Positions 11,362 through 23,695 of a DNA stretch of 64,000 nucleotides are shown in pieces. The notes beneath the pieces were generated by a model, which saw only the letters and a list, made by a program, of their open reading frames with translations, was not told the origin of the DNA and searched no databases. Positions within the stretch are counted from its first letter, which is position 1; each line of letters opens with the position of its first letter. Made by a program: the position numbers and the translations under genes. Source of the stretch: Microplitis mediator (Eukaryota > Arthropoda > Insecta > Hymenoptera > Braconidae); assembly GCF_029852145.1 (NCBI RefSeq), contig NC_079977.1:10040640-10104639 (forward strand). Direction: 5' to 3'.

Positions 11362-14174
11362 TCTCAATCGATTCCACGCCGATTATTTATTAAAGATCGA
11401 GTCACTGGGACCGAGTTTCTCGTGGACACTGGCTCTGATTTATCAGTTTTTCCTCGCGGCTCGATGAAATCGCAAACAACTCCCATAGGTTATCAGCTTT
11501 ATGCCACAAACGGCACGATTATCGAAACCTATGGTTTACCATCACAAACACTGAATCTCGGACTGCGTCAAGATTTCACGAGGAATTTCATTGTTGCCGA
11601 TGTCACCAAACCGATACGTGGGGCTGATTTTTTGAGTCATTATGATTTGCTAGTCGACCTCAAACGCAAATGCTTATGCGACGGCATTGCAGGTTTGACA
11701 TCATCCAGTTATTTCCACGCAACAACAGCATTGGACAAAGTCAAGGCTGTGGATGGTGATTCCATTTATTTGAAAATGCTTCGTGAGTTCGCCGATATCA
11801 CACGACCTGATCCATCCGGCAATAAGAAAAGGAAACATTTATTGGTGCATCATATTCGTACAACACCCGGTCCACCTGTTTCTAGCAAAGCTCGTCGCTT
11901 ATCGCCGGACAAATTAAAAATTGCTCAAGACGAGTTCCGTAAAATGATTGAGCAAGGCATTTGTCGGTCATCGCAGGGTGCTTGGTCATCGCCATTACAC
12001 ATGGTCCAGAAAAAGAACGGTAGATGGAGCCCATGGGGCGATTATTGCCCATTAAATGACCGTAGTCTTATCGATAAATATGCGCTTCGATATATGGATG
12101 ATTTTGCTGCGAATTTACATGGTAAACGAATCTTTTCTGTCATTGATTTTACCAAAGCTTTCCTCCAACTTCGAGTAGCTCCAGAAGATGTCGAGAAAAC
12201 AGCTATTATCACTCCGTTTGGCTCATTTGAGTTTTCATACATGACTTTTGGACTCAGAAATGCAGCACAGACGTTCCAGAGATTTATCGACGAAATCACT
12301 CGTGATCTGGATTTCGTATTTCCACATATCGACGAGGTACTAGTCGCATCCAAAGACGAAGAGGAGCATTTAAAACACCTCAAGATATCATTTCAATGTC
12401 TTCGTGATTATGGACTAGTAATAAACGTTCCGAAGTGACAGCTAGGCAAAACGAAGTTAAATTCCTCGGTTATTTAATCAACGAACACGGCATTAAACCA
12501 TTGCTGGAAAAAGTTGAGGCTATCGTTAATCTCCAACCTCTAAAAACCGTTAAAGCACTTCGTGGATTCCTCGGCACAATTAATTTCTACAGAAAGTTCA
12601 TTAAGATCGCTGCAGAAATTTTAGCGCCGCTAAAGAAAGTACTGGAAGGACCGAAAATCAAAGGATCGCATCCTGTCAACTGGACAACCGATTTGCAAAT
12701 CGCTTTTGATGCCGCTAAACGATCTCTCGCTGATGCAACACTTCTCGTGCATCCAAGAACCGACGTGGATTGGGCAGTTTTTACCGATGCATCAAAAATC
12801 GGGATCGGTGCCGTCCTCCAGCAACGCTTAAACAACGACTGGCAGCTGCTGGCTTTCTTTAGCCGGAAATTACAGCCGTCGATCCAAAAATTGTCGACTT
12901 ATGATCAAGAACTACACGCGATCTACGAAGCCGTGAGACATTTCCAGCATATTTTCGAAGGCCGACACGTAACGATCTACACAGATCACAAACCGCTTCA
13001 ACACGCATTTAACCAACGTACGGAGAGAGCTTCACCATGGCAATTCCGCCGTTTGGATTTTATCGGTCAATTTACGACTGACATTAGACATGTGTCGGGC
13101 AACGACAATATTGTCGCTGACACACTGTCACTAGTCGAAGCAGTGTCTACTGCCATTGCATCAGAAGAACTTGCCGATGCACAAAAGCAAGATCTCGAGC
13201 TTCAACAACTGCTGCAACAGACAACCGCGTTGCAGCTTTGACGAATCAATTTTGACAACGGTTTAGCATTGTACTGTGACATTGCGTCAGGTACGGTGCG
13301 ACCATACGTTCCAGGACCGCTGAGAAGGAAAGTGTTTGATTCACTACACACGCTCGCTCACCCTAGAATCAAAGGAACATTGAAAATGATCTCCAAACGT
13401 TATGTCTGGCCGTCAATTAATAAAGATTGCCGTGAATGGGCGAAATCTTGCATCGACTGTCAGAAGAATAAAATTCAGAGACACGTGTCATCGCCGATCG
13501 CCAGTTTTGAACCTCCAACTGAACGATTCGAGCACATACGCATCGACTTAGTGTCTTTAATAACATTAAGAGGCTTTAACCAGTGTTTAACGATCATCGA
13601 CCGATTCACGAGGTTTCCTGAGGCTGTCCCGTTATCTAATGGAACCGCAGAAATTATAGCACATGCACTATCGCTGCACTGGATATCACGCCACAGAGTA
13701 CCGAAACGCATTACTTCGGACCAAGGTCCGCAATTCGAATCGTCGTTATTCCAATCGTTGATGAAAATGTACGGAATAAAACACCTACATTCCACGCCGT
13801 ATCACCCGCAAGCCAACGGTCTCGTTGAACGTTTACATCGTCAGCTGAAATCAACACTTTTGTGACACTAAGAGTCATGGTATGACGCATTACCAGCCGT
13901 TTTGCTCGGCTTACGCGCTGCCTGGAAAGACGACATACAGCCGACACCGGCTGAATTAGTGTACGGTGAGCCAATTCGTTTACCTGGTGAGTTACTCACT
14001 CCCAGTAACAAAAATTCACCTCATAATAACATTAACACATTAAAACGTCATTTTAATTCATTGGCACCGGCCAAAATGTCGCGTCACGGCAAGCATTCTG
14101 TTTTCTGTTTCAGTCTAAGAGAATCGGATGACAACAACCCACATGCTCAACCCGACGACAACAGCCGACAATAG
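11347..14174 (+). pseudogene. pol of CsRn1-clade Ty3/gypsy element #1 (PR-RT-RH-IN)
   Basis: Domains in order are protease (FLVDTGSDLS, near 11420), reverse transcriptase (11900-12440), RNase H (FTDASKIG, near 12781; YTDHKPL, near 12980) and integrase. The integrase has an HHCC zinc region at 13340-13470 and catalytic Asp, Asp and Glu in RIDLV, TSDQGPQF and ANGLVERLH. The RT box expected as YIDD reads HIDE (near 12330), losing a catalytic Asp. There is a stop at 12436 and a one-base frame change nearby (the second frame starts at 12435), then in-frame stops at 13239, 13863 and 13869. Similarity fades near 14115, before the usual C-terminus, where unrelated sequence begins. Non-functional copy. 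Clade assignment rests on the tRNA-Trp primer and the CHCC-like Gag box. Confidence 0.9.
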
Positions 14175-14187
14175 CCGAGGGACGGAT

Positions 14188-15773
14188 TGTGAATGATTCC
14201 CGCCAGCGGAAATTTCTGAAGTTGACGATAGCGAGAGCTAGACGATAGCGAGTTAGCCTGCAGGACGACTAAAACATCCGAACGAACGGGCCAATGTCCA
14301 CGAACAGTCGTAGCAAGAGTTTGTGCCGTAAATAGTATACTTGCACGACTGTCGGATTACTAAAACCGGATTAACAGCAAGTACTCGAGGGGCCAAATCG
14401 ACTGGGTCATTTGGGATAGAGCTCGGCTTTAGGCGGTTTCAAAGCGCCGCCAAGTGTGGAAGCCCTAAACTAAGAGCCACCTAGAGAGGAGAGAAACAGA
14501 CGACGCCATTCTGGATCGTACCTTGTAGTCACGTACACGTGTTTCATTTGATTGAGTTAAATTTATTTACGGGTGCTTATTCGATCGAAATAATCAATAC
14601 ATCGATAAATAATAACTGTGCCGAGATTCCGGTTTTTGATTTAGTCGTCTGTACGTGACGCAATTAATTGTATTTCACGTAAATAATTGTCGTGAGACAT
14701 TGAGACGGAGGAATTTTCCTACGACATTGACACCGGTGCTTTATTTTCTGCGTGCGGATATACTCAAATGACATCATATCAATTAACTGAGGTCATCGAC
14801 GCAGTTCCGTGATCGGACAGGCCGATTACTTTGCTCAACCTTCGGTGGACACGTCGCACTTGCTGGGATATTGACACGCCGACCCTGGCCCGACATTTTC
14901 TTGGATCATCGACCAAGTGGAGATGAATCGACCAAACTTCGAGACCATCTACCGGTGAGCGAGTCAAACTAATTTATTTCGAGACATAACTCGAATTGAC
15001 TTACATTAATTAAAATAATTAAATTATATAATTGATCAGGGGCTTGTTGTGATCCGTCTATTCGATTTATCTCCACTGGTACAACTTAGAATCTAGGATT
15101 TTAAGGTAATTCGTTACATTGCTGTGCCACATTGATCGTTTGTGACCGAATTTCTTTTTTTATGTTATTATTGTTTTTTTTTTTGTTTTTCTTTTATTTG
15201 TACTGCGTATTTTGAGTCTTGTTATTTAGGTTTCTTCTTTTACTATTACCGAATCCGGATACTTATAATTATTAGTATTTTTTTTGTTCTTGTTATTGCA
15301 CAGATAACATTCCGACTTGATTCGATTTACGAACGTCACATTACCGACGGTGGCGGATGTCAACTAAATTGACATCACGTTGCCGCCAAGTTGTGAGTCC
15401 GGGTAAAATCTTGATTGGTTAGGTTGTTGTTATTGACAACCAGTACCGCTAGTCATAATAATACGAATGCTATTTTATTGCGCTTAACTTAACCTACTCC
15501 GTAGTATTTTATTTTTCTGCGAATATTCCCCCCTGCTTTCTGTGTTATTGGTTTCTATCGAGTCACGCCGACAACGGCTTTACTATTTTGGTGTAACCGA
15601 TTTTTTCTTGTGTAATACCGATCAATTTATTTTGGTTTGTTCAATATGCGATAAATATTTGTTGCTTAAATTTGATTAATTATTATCGTACTCTTAAGTG
15701 CCTATCCTACCCCGATCCGCCGCTCTGCGCCAACGACAACGACCATCGTTAACTTCGGTGAGCAGAACTCACC
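14188..15773 (+). repeat. Possible LTR followed by a primer site (plus orientation)
   Basis: A purine-rich run (GAGGGACGGA) precedes TGTGAATGATTCCCG at 14188, and a TGGCGCCC primer-like site follows at 15774, as expected at LTR edges. The last ~60 bp before the primer site resemble the LTR end on the opposite strand at 16058-16200. No ORF is supported within it. The left boundary is the weaker one. Confidence 0.4.
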
Positions 15774-15786
15774 TGGCGCCCAACAA
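15774..15786 (+). promoter_or_regulatory. Primer binding site-like, tRNA-Lys type
   Basis: TGGCGCCCAACAA matches the start of the insect tRNA-Lys type primer site (TGGCGCCCAAC). It is followed by about 90 bp of leader and then cut by a (TA)n tract. Confidence 0.55.
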
Positions 15787-15870
15787 CCACAGAAACCGAA
15801 ACAGGTAAGCCAAATAGTTGTGAGGGGGCTAGTTCACCTGACGGATTCCAGGCGAGCTAAATAACCGGTC

Positions 15871-15873
<3 letters not shown>

Positions 15874-15959
<86 letters not shown>
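15874..15959. repeat. (TA)n microsatellite
   Basis: About 86 bp of pure AT dinucleotide. It sits exactly between two retroelement leaders that point toward each other. Confidence 0.98.
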
Positions 15960-15961
<2 letters not shown>

Positions 15962-16042
15962 CAACGGGTTCTTCACTACTGGGGATCTACCGGAGTGATG
16001 TCCGAGTACACGTACAATTCACCAAACTTGTTTAAAATATTT

Positions 16043-16056
16043 GAAGCTGGGCGCCA
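16043..16056 (-). promoter_or_regulatory. Primer binding site-like (minus strand)
   Basis: On the minus strand TGGCGCCCAGCTTC follows the LTR end at 16058 and precedes about 85 bp of leader that runs into the (TA)n tract. Confidence 0.5.
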
Positions 16057-16057
16057 A

Positions 16058-17147
16058 GTGATTTTGTAGTCACCAATAAACAATTATCAAAAATTAATCG
16101 GCTCAGGGTGGTGGATCGGAAAAGTCAGGTACTCAAGATTACGATAAATGATTGATCAGAATAACAAAAAAATTTTCATTGTCGTATATTGAACACAGAA
16201 GAAAGAGATAATCCGCAATTTTCAGAAAATGTCCAGTAAAATAAAATAAAATAGAAATAATATTTTATTTCAGTAACGCGTTCAATTGCACTATTATAAC
16301 GCGTGATTAATTATTTGATTAATATTGCACAAACGCATTTTACTTATTTATCGAAACTTGGTCGTACACTTTGTTCACTAGTTCATGAAGCGGTTATTGT
16401 CGGTTTAAAAGTATTACTCGGATTGTTCTCCAACAGTCGTAAATCGGAAATGTTTCTTTGGGTCAATGTCAAATTGTTCAAAACACAGAAACGCGGCCGT
16501 TCAGTGTGGCGTATCAGCCAAATCTCTCGTTTCAACCCATGCGTTTGATCGATTGCTCGGTCGAAGTCGAAATTTTTCATTCTAGATGTCACTAAAATTT
16601 GCTTATTGGGTCTCTATTAATTATATTCGAGTAATTCCAAGCCACGAGTCGATGTTGAATTTTTAATTATGTTACGATATATTTCATGACTTCCAATGCA
16701 GTTAGCAACATACGCATGAAGCATTGGAGTCGAATTCTCAAATCAATAGTTATTGATTCTTATTATTTTTTCTTTATTGTAACGATTTCTAATCATTACG
16801 TGAACATTTCATAATTTATTTTAATCGTAATTATTAATAACTTTGTTCATAAGTAATTGTTATTTCATAATATTTTATTATAAATATTTCACAATTTTAT
16901 TCATTCAAAATCTCTGAATATTTCCTTCATTTTTTGAATATCTAATTTTTCCACTACACCTCATTTGATGAAGCTTCCTTTGTGGTCTGACATCCAGACA
17001 AACTATTAATTTAAGAAAATAAATACTTAAACACTAACGTAATTTTTCTTAAGACTCAATTAAACTCAATCATTACTCAAAATTCTTACTCAATAAATTT
17101 ACTCCAAAACTCAAAACTCAAATTACACGAGATTGGGCTACGTTACA
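16058..17147 (-). repeat. LTR (minus strand), ~1.09 kb
   Basis: On the minus strand it starts TGTAACGTAGCCC at 17147, directly after a purine-rich tract, and ends before the primer-like site at 16056. It can serve as the 3' LTR of the env-bearing provirus. A primer site also following it suggests a tandem arrangement or LTR-LTR recombination. No matching 5' LTR was found near 25.4 kb. Small frames inside are not supported. Confidence 0.55.
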
Positions 17148-17186
17148 CTTCGCCCACCAATCACCCCTCTTATCTCCTCCAGATCC
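17148..17186 (-). promoter_or_regulatory. Polypurine tract of gypsy element #2
   Basis: On the minus strand the sequence before the LTR start contains GGAGGAGATAAGAGGGG and related purine-rich sequence, the usual plus-strand primer position next to a 3' LTR. Confidence 0.6.
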
Positions 17187-17881
17187 TGACGGGTGCCAGC
17201 CGACTTTTATTTCCCCGGTATCGGCAACCGGTCTAAACGTACACGTAAATTAAAACCTAAAAACATTACCCTTTGGAGATGAGAGACATGACCGGTGGTA
17301 GCGGCATGTCCTATTGCGCTCAGTATGCTAGGTTGTAGAGAGAGGGTCGCGGTTCTTTTCATGTGAAAGAAGCTGATTAATGAACCAATATAAAAGACAT
17401 AAAATAACACAACAAAACTAAATGAAATACAATAAAGATGACGCGAGAGCGACGTGGAGGGCCCAAAAGACCCGCGGTCCAGTACTCTCGGTACATCACG
17501 CAAATAAATACCTGGGCAAGACATCGGGAACCTCTCGACGAAACCGAATCACAAACTTAATACACTACTAGGTAAAATATAAACTAAAATATAAATAAAT
17601 AACGCGGTAATTCACGATAATTAATTAATACAACAGACGGCTCCAAGAGCACCATACCCAGAGCCACAAACTCCAAACGACAGCAGTCCACGGGTGCGGT
17701 CGAGGTCCACCATGGCGACTCTCCAACCCACCACTGCTTACTCTAAGACTCCAAACTCGACTACTGGGTCGACTCGTTCACGAGCGACGCCAGGTCACAA
17801 CTTTTTTCCTCAACAGTAGTCACACAACTGTTTCACGATCTCCCACTCTCACTTGCTCGCTCCATTCCTTCACTTTTAATC
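17187..17881 (-). other. Sequence between env stop and polypurine tract
   Basis: About 700 bp, more GC-rich than the surroundings, read on the minus strand as the 3' part of gypsy element #2. An intact env would carry a membrane anchor past the present stop, but I do not see one in any frame. The 105-codon minus frame at 17207-17524 is not assignable. Confidence 0.4.
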
Positions 17882-19267
17882 TCACATTCTCGCTTCTCCA
17901 TCCATTCTTACCTTCATTAGTTTATACCAGGTCTGTCCCACGAGATAATACTGAAGCAGTAGAGAATTGCATGGTACTTCGGTCGCCTGTGTGGTGATGA
18001 CGTGGGTGCGAGGCGTAAGGAAGAGCGTTTGATTTCCCCTTTTTACCGGGAGGCGATTGTAACATCTCTCCGATGGTGCTAGTTTTAATTCCACGGGGAT
18101 ACATTTGACTAAATGGATGACCTCACCCGCCAAAACTGCCATGTAACCGGGCCCCCCCATAAATCGGAAAGCAAACTCGTCTGGTTGTGTAGAGGCGATG
18201 GCCAGGCTATTTCGTAGAACCTCCTTCTCTAATTTACAACGGTATGTCATAACATCTTTATATAAGTCACGGATCTGAGACCTAATGTAACGTTCCACAT
18301 AAATAAATTTGGTATTTATATACAGGAATATATCCATATTATCTGGGTGCATTGTAACAACATTATCCTTTTCCAACATTCCCAAGCCAGTCCCCTGAAC
18401 TATGAATAGTTTAGGGTGCTCAGTTCTAAACAATGATTGGCCACATGAGGTCTCATCACCGGTTACAATTAATAAAAAACTAGTGTCTCTTACATTTACT
18501 GAGAAAATAACTTCTTGTTCTTGTTTAAGCTTAGTTGCTACCCCTTTATATAATACCGAATAGGTATTCGTTTTACAAAAGTTTTTCGGTAATGGGTTCC
18601 AAAACGTATAACCTCCTTCGGGGTCAATACAGGATCCTGCTTCTAATTTGCAAGGATGACCCGAAGGTAGGTGGATCCTTCCAGATTCTACCTTTACCCT
18701 AGCCCAAGAAGCTTGGATCGTGATCGTTACGCTTCCTGTGACAACAACATTGTCCCAGGTACCGTAAGGATCAGAATATTGGGTCCCTTTACATGATCCA
18801 TCGGGACCTGCCCTTCCGGCAAAGGTTATACTACGCGTAGTAGTAGGGTTTGGAACTAACCCATCTATAATTGCGATGCCGAGACGAAACGTACCATGAT
18901 CGTGCGCTATCTGGCACGCCTCGCGCGAAGTCGTGTGGACATATTCCATATAGGCGTTATTAACTATATAAGAATCTTCCCAAAAACCGCAATAATAAAC
19001 TAATCTATTAATTTCAATTTTGCATTGTAGAATCTCTGTGTGTTCGAAATCATTTATTTGTAGCAAATACGTATCCACAAGAGACATGTCCACACGGTCC
19101 GCCTCGACTTCGCATTCCTCTATGTCCACCAAGGAAATAGTGGTCATGTTAGTTATCTTGTTACTACAATCATTACCAATAATCGCGTTACCAGAATTTA
19201 TTACGAATAGTAATAAATACAAGTACGAAATAGCCTTCAAGATCCCCATATCCTTCCTGTAAAACAA
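17882..19267 (-). CDS. env: Envelope-like glycoprotein (chuvirus-type) of gypsy element #2
   Basis: 461-codon open frame starting 18 bp after the pol stop, in the env position of a retrovirus-like insect element. An N-terminal hydrophobic segment (residues ~9-28) looks like a signal peptide, and Cys residues and N-glycosylation sites are frequent. The Cys and Trp/Gly spacing around residues 85-245 and the long central helix region resemble the glycoproteins of chuviruses (class III fusion proteins), which insect LTR elements have captured. This is recognition by eye. Homologues run longer, with a C-terminal transmembrane anchor. Here the frame ends early, just after an AAG/GTAAGA that also looks like a splice donor, and no anchor is seen, so it is probably truncated. 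Confidence 0.65.
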   Translation of the reverse strand: MFYRKDMGILKAISYLYLLLFVINSGNAIIGNDCSNKITNMTTISLVDIEECEVEADRVDMSLVDTYLLQINDFEHTEILQCKIEINRLVYYCGFWEDSYIVNNAYMEYVHTTSREACQIAHDHGTFRLGIAIIDGLVPNPTTTRSITFAGRAGPDGSCKGTQYSDPYGTWDNVVVTGSVTITIQASWARVKVESGRIHLPSGHPCKLEAGSCIDPEGGYTFWNPLPKNFCKTNTYSVLYKGVATKLKQEQEVIFSVNVRDTSFLLIVTGDETSCGQSLFRTEHPKLFIVQGTGLGMLEKDNVVTMHPDNMDIFLYINTKFIYVERYIRSQIRDLYKDVMTYRCKLEKEVLRNSLAIASTQPDEFAFRFMGGPGYMAVLAGEVIHLVKCIPVELKLAPSERCYNRLPVKRGNQTLFLTPRTHVITTQATEVPCNSLLLQYYLVGQTWYKLMKVRMDGEARM

Positions 19268-19284
19268 ACATTTGTTAATATGTT

Positions 19285-22200
19285 CTAAATCCTGAAATCA
19301 GGATCTGTATCTTTGCTCTTGCCCTTCCCCTTTACTTTTGATTTTAATTGCTTTTTGACTTCTGAATCTGAGATCTTAGTTAATTTTAAACGGTTAGGAT
19401 GTATTGTCTTAACCTGATTTTTGATTTTTAGTTTAATGTTCCCATTGGGTAAAACTTCCAAAACTTGATAAGGCCCATCATAATGGTTGCCAAATTTGTT
19501 GGGTTTGGGCCCCCACAATAAGAATACCAAATCATTCTCTTTAAATTCTGTTACCTTCAAATTTTGGTCATAATGAATCTTTGATTTTTCCTTCGCCGTT
19601 ATCAGATTTTCCCTAGCAAGCTTACGAATCTCTATCAATCGCTTCACCAAATCGCAAATATAGTTATCATAAGTAGGGAGGCGATCTAAGTCATGCAAAG
19701 GTTCTTCCGTAGGCACGCGGGCAATACGGCCGTATACTAGTTCAAAGGGGGTGTATTTGGTCCCCTCATGCATGGAAGTATTATACGAAAACGTCGCTAT
19801 TTCCAACCAGTCATCCCAATCTTTCTCTTTTTCTACGTATTGTTTTAAAAACTCCCCCAGTAAATGATGAGATCTTTCTAAAGACCCATTAGACTGGGGT
19901 CAAAACGCTGTAGTCGTAATTTTTTTAATTCTAAAACGCTTAGCTATTCTCTGCATAAATGTACTAACGAAATTACGTCCCTGGTCTGTAAGGAGGGCCT
20001 TAGGAGCTCCGTACAGACAAATGAAACGTTTGATAAAAACGTCGGCTATAGTTATGGCCAACATATTTTGAATTGGTACAGCAATACAATATTTAGATAA
20101 TAAATCCTGCATGGTTAAAATATACTCGTTCCCTTTATTTGAGACCGGCAATAGACCAACTATGTCCATCGCTATTTTCTCAAATACAGTCCCCGGAGTA
20201 TCAGTAATTAACATAGGCTGTCTCGTTTTAATTCTTACTAGTTTTTTCAACTGACATTCCAAACATTGCTGAATGCGACGTTGAATGTCATCTTTCAGGT
20301 TTTCCCAAAAATAATTATTTTTAATTCGTTGATAAGTTTTAGAAACCCCTTTATGCCCTCCCAAAGGTGAATTGTGAGACTCGAAAAATATTCTATCCCG
20401 TTCCTCAGGAGGAACATATCGTATCTTTCCTAAACATATTATTACCTTTATATCTACATGCTCAAAAACATCTACCAACATTTTCAGAACCTCAACCCAA
20501 GGCACATTAGCAATGTATTCGGAGAATGCTATTGAGAATGTCTTTAAACTTTTATCCCTCAGGATACCTTTTAATTTTACCAGGGTTTTCCCTATATTAC
20601 TCTGAATACGTATGGAGGATTCCCCACTGGTGTTCAGTATTACTAACCCGAAATAATGTTTTTTATTAATGCTAGACCAGGTGACTTGTCCAGTCTCCGT
20701 GGCCTTTACCACTGGTAGTTTGTTTAATCTTTTTAAACTTTGGGAACCGTTATCACAAGGACAACCGTTCGAGTCAAGGAAATACACTAGACTATCCGGT
20801 CTATATTGAAATAATTCTCGCGACGTTACTATGTTAAGAGGTTTTGAATGTACCTCATTTTCCTTTAGTCCTACCGTACATTGTACTACTGGACTCTGCG
20901 ACTCGACATCGGACGAAGATTCATCCTCGGTATTAGAGTCGCTACCGTGTGAAGTTTATGAGTCTGCAGAAGAATTTTCAGCCCATATCGCTTCCCTAAA
21001 ATTCTCAGAATCGATCACCACTTTACGTGGTCTACCCCTGGAATTTTCAGACGGTCCGATAATACTATCCTGTATTTTCCCGGGGACCATCTCCGGACTT
21101 CCCGCCCTGCCAGGTACCTGTGACAAGTGGGGGTCAGGGTTTATCAATTCCTTTGAACAAGACGACCCACCAATTAACGACTTCCCGTTTACTGGATCCG
21201 AGTCAAGTTCTGGGGAGGTACTTACCATCTTTCGTGGTCTACCCGTCCCTCTCTTAGGCGGTTCCACAACACTATCCTGTGTTGTTTTGTGAACCGTTTC
21301 TACATTTTCCACACTATCTATTATCTTTTGGAGTCGACTATCCAGAGATTCTTGTTCCCTAAATTTTTCCTGAGCGCGAGTGGTCACGTTTACATTTTCG
21401 ATTGGATTTCTAGATAAAGCCTCTGCATTTAAGTTTATTTTCCCTGGTTTATGAACTACTGTATATTCGTATTCCGCTAACCGTAATCGCCATTTAAGGA
21501 CTCTAGCATTACCGTCTTTTGCAGTTCTAAACCAAACTAGAGGCTTATGATCGGTTACTATAGTAAAAGCTCGACCGTACACATAGGGTCGGAAATTCTT
21601 AACAGCCTAGACTATTGCTAGGGCTTCCTTTTCGTAGGTGTCATAACGCAGCTCGGCCCCCCGTAAGACTCTAGAGTAATACGCGATGAGTCGATCTTTA
21701 CCTATTTCTCCCTGAGACAACACTGCGCCTACAGCAATTCCGGAAACATCTGTTGTAATGATGAACGGCTCGGAGAAATCAGGGTATTGTAGCACTGGTG
21801 CAGTACACAAAGATTCCTTTAAAACTTCAAATGAGTTCTGAGCCTCGGGAGTCCAAACAAAATCGGCATCTTTTTCCAAAAGCTTAGTCAACGGTTTAGC
21901 CGTTTGAGAAAAGTTTTTAATAAATCGTCTAGAATAACCCGTTAAACCCAGAAACTCCCTAATATTTTTCTGTTTTTTTGGAACTGGGAATCTCTGAACA
22001 GCTTCTAATTTCAGTGGATCGGGCTTAAGGCCCTCCCTACTAATTACATGACCCAGATAGTTAACTTCCGGGCGAAGAAAGTTGCATTTATCGTGCTGTA
22101 GTTGTAAATTAGCTTTCCTCAATCTTTCCATTAAGTCATCTATGCGCTTCTCATGCTCATCCAGATCTTTAGCAAATACAATAATATCGTCAAGATATAC

Positions 22201-22917
22201 AAACATTGAAACACCTTGTAATCCGGATAGCACCGTATCCATCAATCTTTGAAACGTGGCCGGGGCATTCTTCAGTCCAAAAGGCATACGGGAAAATTCC
22301 CAATGTCCTTGTGGCGTGGAGAACGCAGTTTTGCAACTGTCTCTTGGATCCATTTCAATCTGATGATATCCCGATGCCAGGTCGAAAACAGAGAAGTACC
22401 TTGACCCTCCCAACTGATCAAGAATTTCTACTATATTGGACAAAGGATATGCATCTGTTATTGTTCTTTCATTTAGAGTTCTAAAATCGATTACTACGCG
22501 CCAACGCTTGTTCCCGTGAGAATCACATTTTTTTGGTACTACCCAGATGGGGCTATTGTAGGGAGACTCCGAAGGTTTCATGATACCTGACTGGAGTCCC
22601 TCTATTATTTGTTTATCTACTTCAGCTTTTAAGGAATGAGGCAAGCGATATTGTTTGGTAGTAAATGGAATATCATAAGTTGTCGGAATTCTGTGTTTGT
22701 AATAACTTTTGGAACCTAACGGTTCACCTGGAATATGAAAACAATCGGAATATTTTTTTACCAATCTTTCAACGTGATTTTTTTCTTCTACATTTAAATA
22801 TTCTAAATTCAAAAGAGGTTCTAATTTTTCAAATCTATCTTCGTTAAGATTACTTTTGATTACTGAGAAAATCCTATTGGTAGCTCCCAAACCTTTTATA
22901 ATATTACTGTAAGACAT
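19285..22917 (-). pseudogene. pol: pol of Ty3/gypsy element #2 (RT-RNase H-integrase), three in-frame stops
   Basis: A single frame runs from 22917 to 19285. Reverse transcriptase carries VIDFRTLNE, FDLASGYHQI and an intact catalytic YLDD (residues 241-244). RNase H follows, with TTDVSG at its start and TDHKPLVW after the first stop. A charged linker leads to the integrase, with its HHCC finger (HNSPLGGH...CLECQ) and first two catalytic Asp (AMDIVG, LTDQGRNF). The third residue, Glu, follows the last stop. A C-terminal chromatin-like segment (WGPKPNKFG...GPYQV) ends the frame. Stops are TAG at 21607, TAA at 20956 and TGA at 19900; otherwise the frame is continuous, so inactivation is modest and fairly recent. 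Frames on the plus strand here, such as 20831-21292, are shadows. Confidence 0.95.
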
Positions 22918-22924
22918 TTCTTGA

Positions 22925-23695
22925 TCAATTGTACGTGGTGAGTAAAACTTCTCTTGGAATTCTTACTCCTATCTCATCATTAGTGGTATTATAGATTTGC
23001 ATGTAAGCTCGGTTATCTCTAACACGAACCAAACAGTCTCCCGCATACACACCCTTGCAAATTTTTAAACGAGGAATATAACCCTCTCTAATATCTGGGT
23101 TCCCAATTTTAACAAAAAATGTTGATTCACTGCGAGGGGGTATATACATAACCCCGTTCTCAATTTTATTGGTTTTTTTAAAAGGGTATTTTTTATCGTT
23201 TATTTCTAAGACTCTATTTTTATAATCAATTTTTGCCCCATGAGATGAGAAAAATTGGGAACCAACAAGACCAGCATGAGGAATCGCCATTTCGTCCGGT
23301 ACGACATGACAAGTAGCTTCCTCCCCAAACACATTTAAATTAATGCTTCCTAAGGTTGATACCGGTACGTCCGCTATTCCTTGCAATTCTATGATATCGT
23401 TAGTATCTATTTTTGAAAATGAATCTATATTTTTGAGTTTAATTAGATTTGGAGAAGCTCCAGAATCCAGCATCATAATAATATCTTTATTGTGGGCCGA
23501 CTTGCCTACGACCGCGTACGGCAGGTCGTCCCAATCTTTATTTATTTCTACTTTCATTAATTTGAATTGTCGTCCACCATGACGTCCTGGACAATGTTGA
23601 CCGGGCGCACCTGACGATTGTCTGTCCCCGCGCCCGTTGGGTGAGATAAATCCCTGTTTCCCTGACTGTAATTTACTGCCCTTAACCATCGGCAA
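22925..23695 (-). CDS. pro: Aspartic protease region of gypsy element #2
   Basis: 256-codon frame overlapping the end of gag by about 140 bp in the -1 frame, the usual arrangement for gag-pro frameshifting. It carries the retropepsin active-site motif LDSGAS (Asp77) with a following hydrophobic flap-like segment. It ends 8 bp before the RT frame, which is in a different frame. Since pro and RT are normally continuous, an indel near 22920 is likely. The first ~45 residues overlap gag and are probably not used. Confidence 0.85.
   Translation of the reverse strand: MPMVKGSKLQSGKQGFISPNGRGDRQSSGAPGQHCPGRHGGRQFKLMKVEINKDWDDLPYAVVGKSAHNKDIIMMLDSGASPNLIKLKNIDSFSKIDTNDIIELQGIADVPVSTLGSINLNVFGEEATCHVVPDEMAIPHAGLVGSQFFSSHGAKIDYKNRVLEINDKKYPFKKTNKIENGVMYIPPRSESTFFVKIGNPDIREGYIPRLKICKGVYAGDCLVRVRDNRAYMQIYNTTNDEIGVRIPREVLLTTYN

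Noticed and set aside
20831..21292. 153-codon plus-strand open frame
   Set aside because: Antisense shadow of the RNase H-integrase linker of gypsy #2; its residues follow the pol codons and no domain is present.
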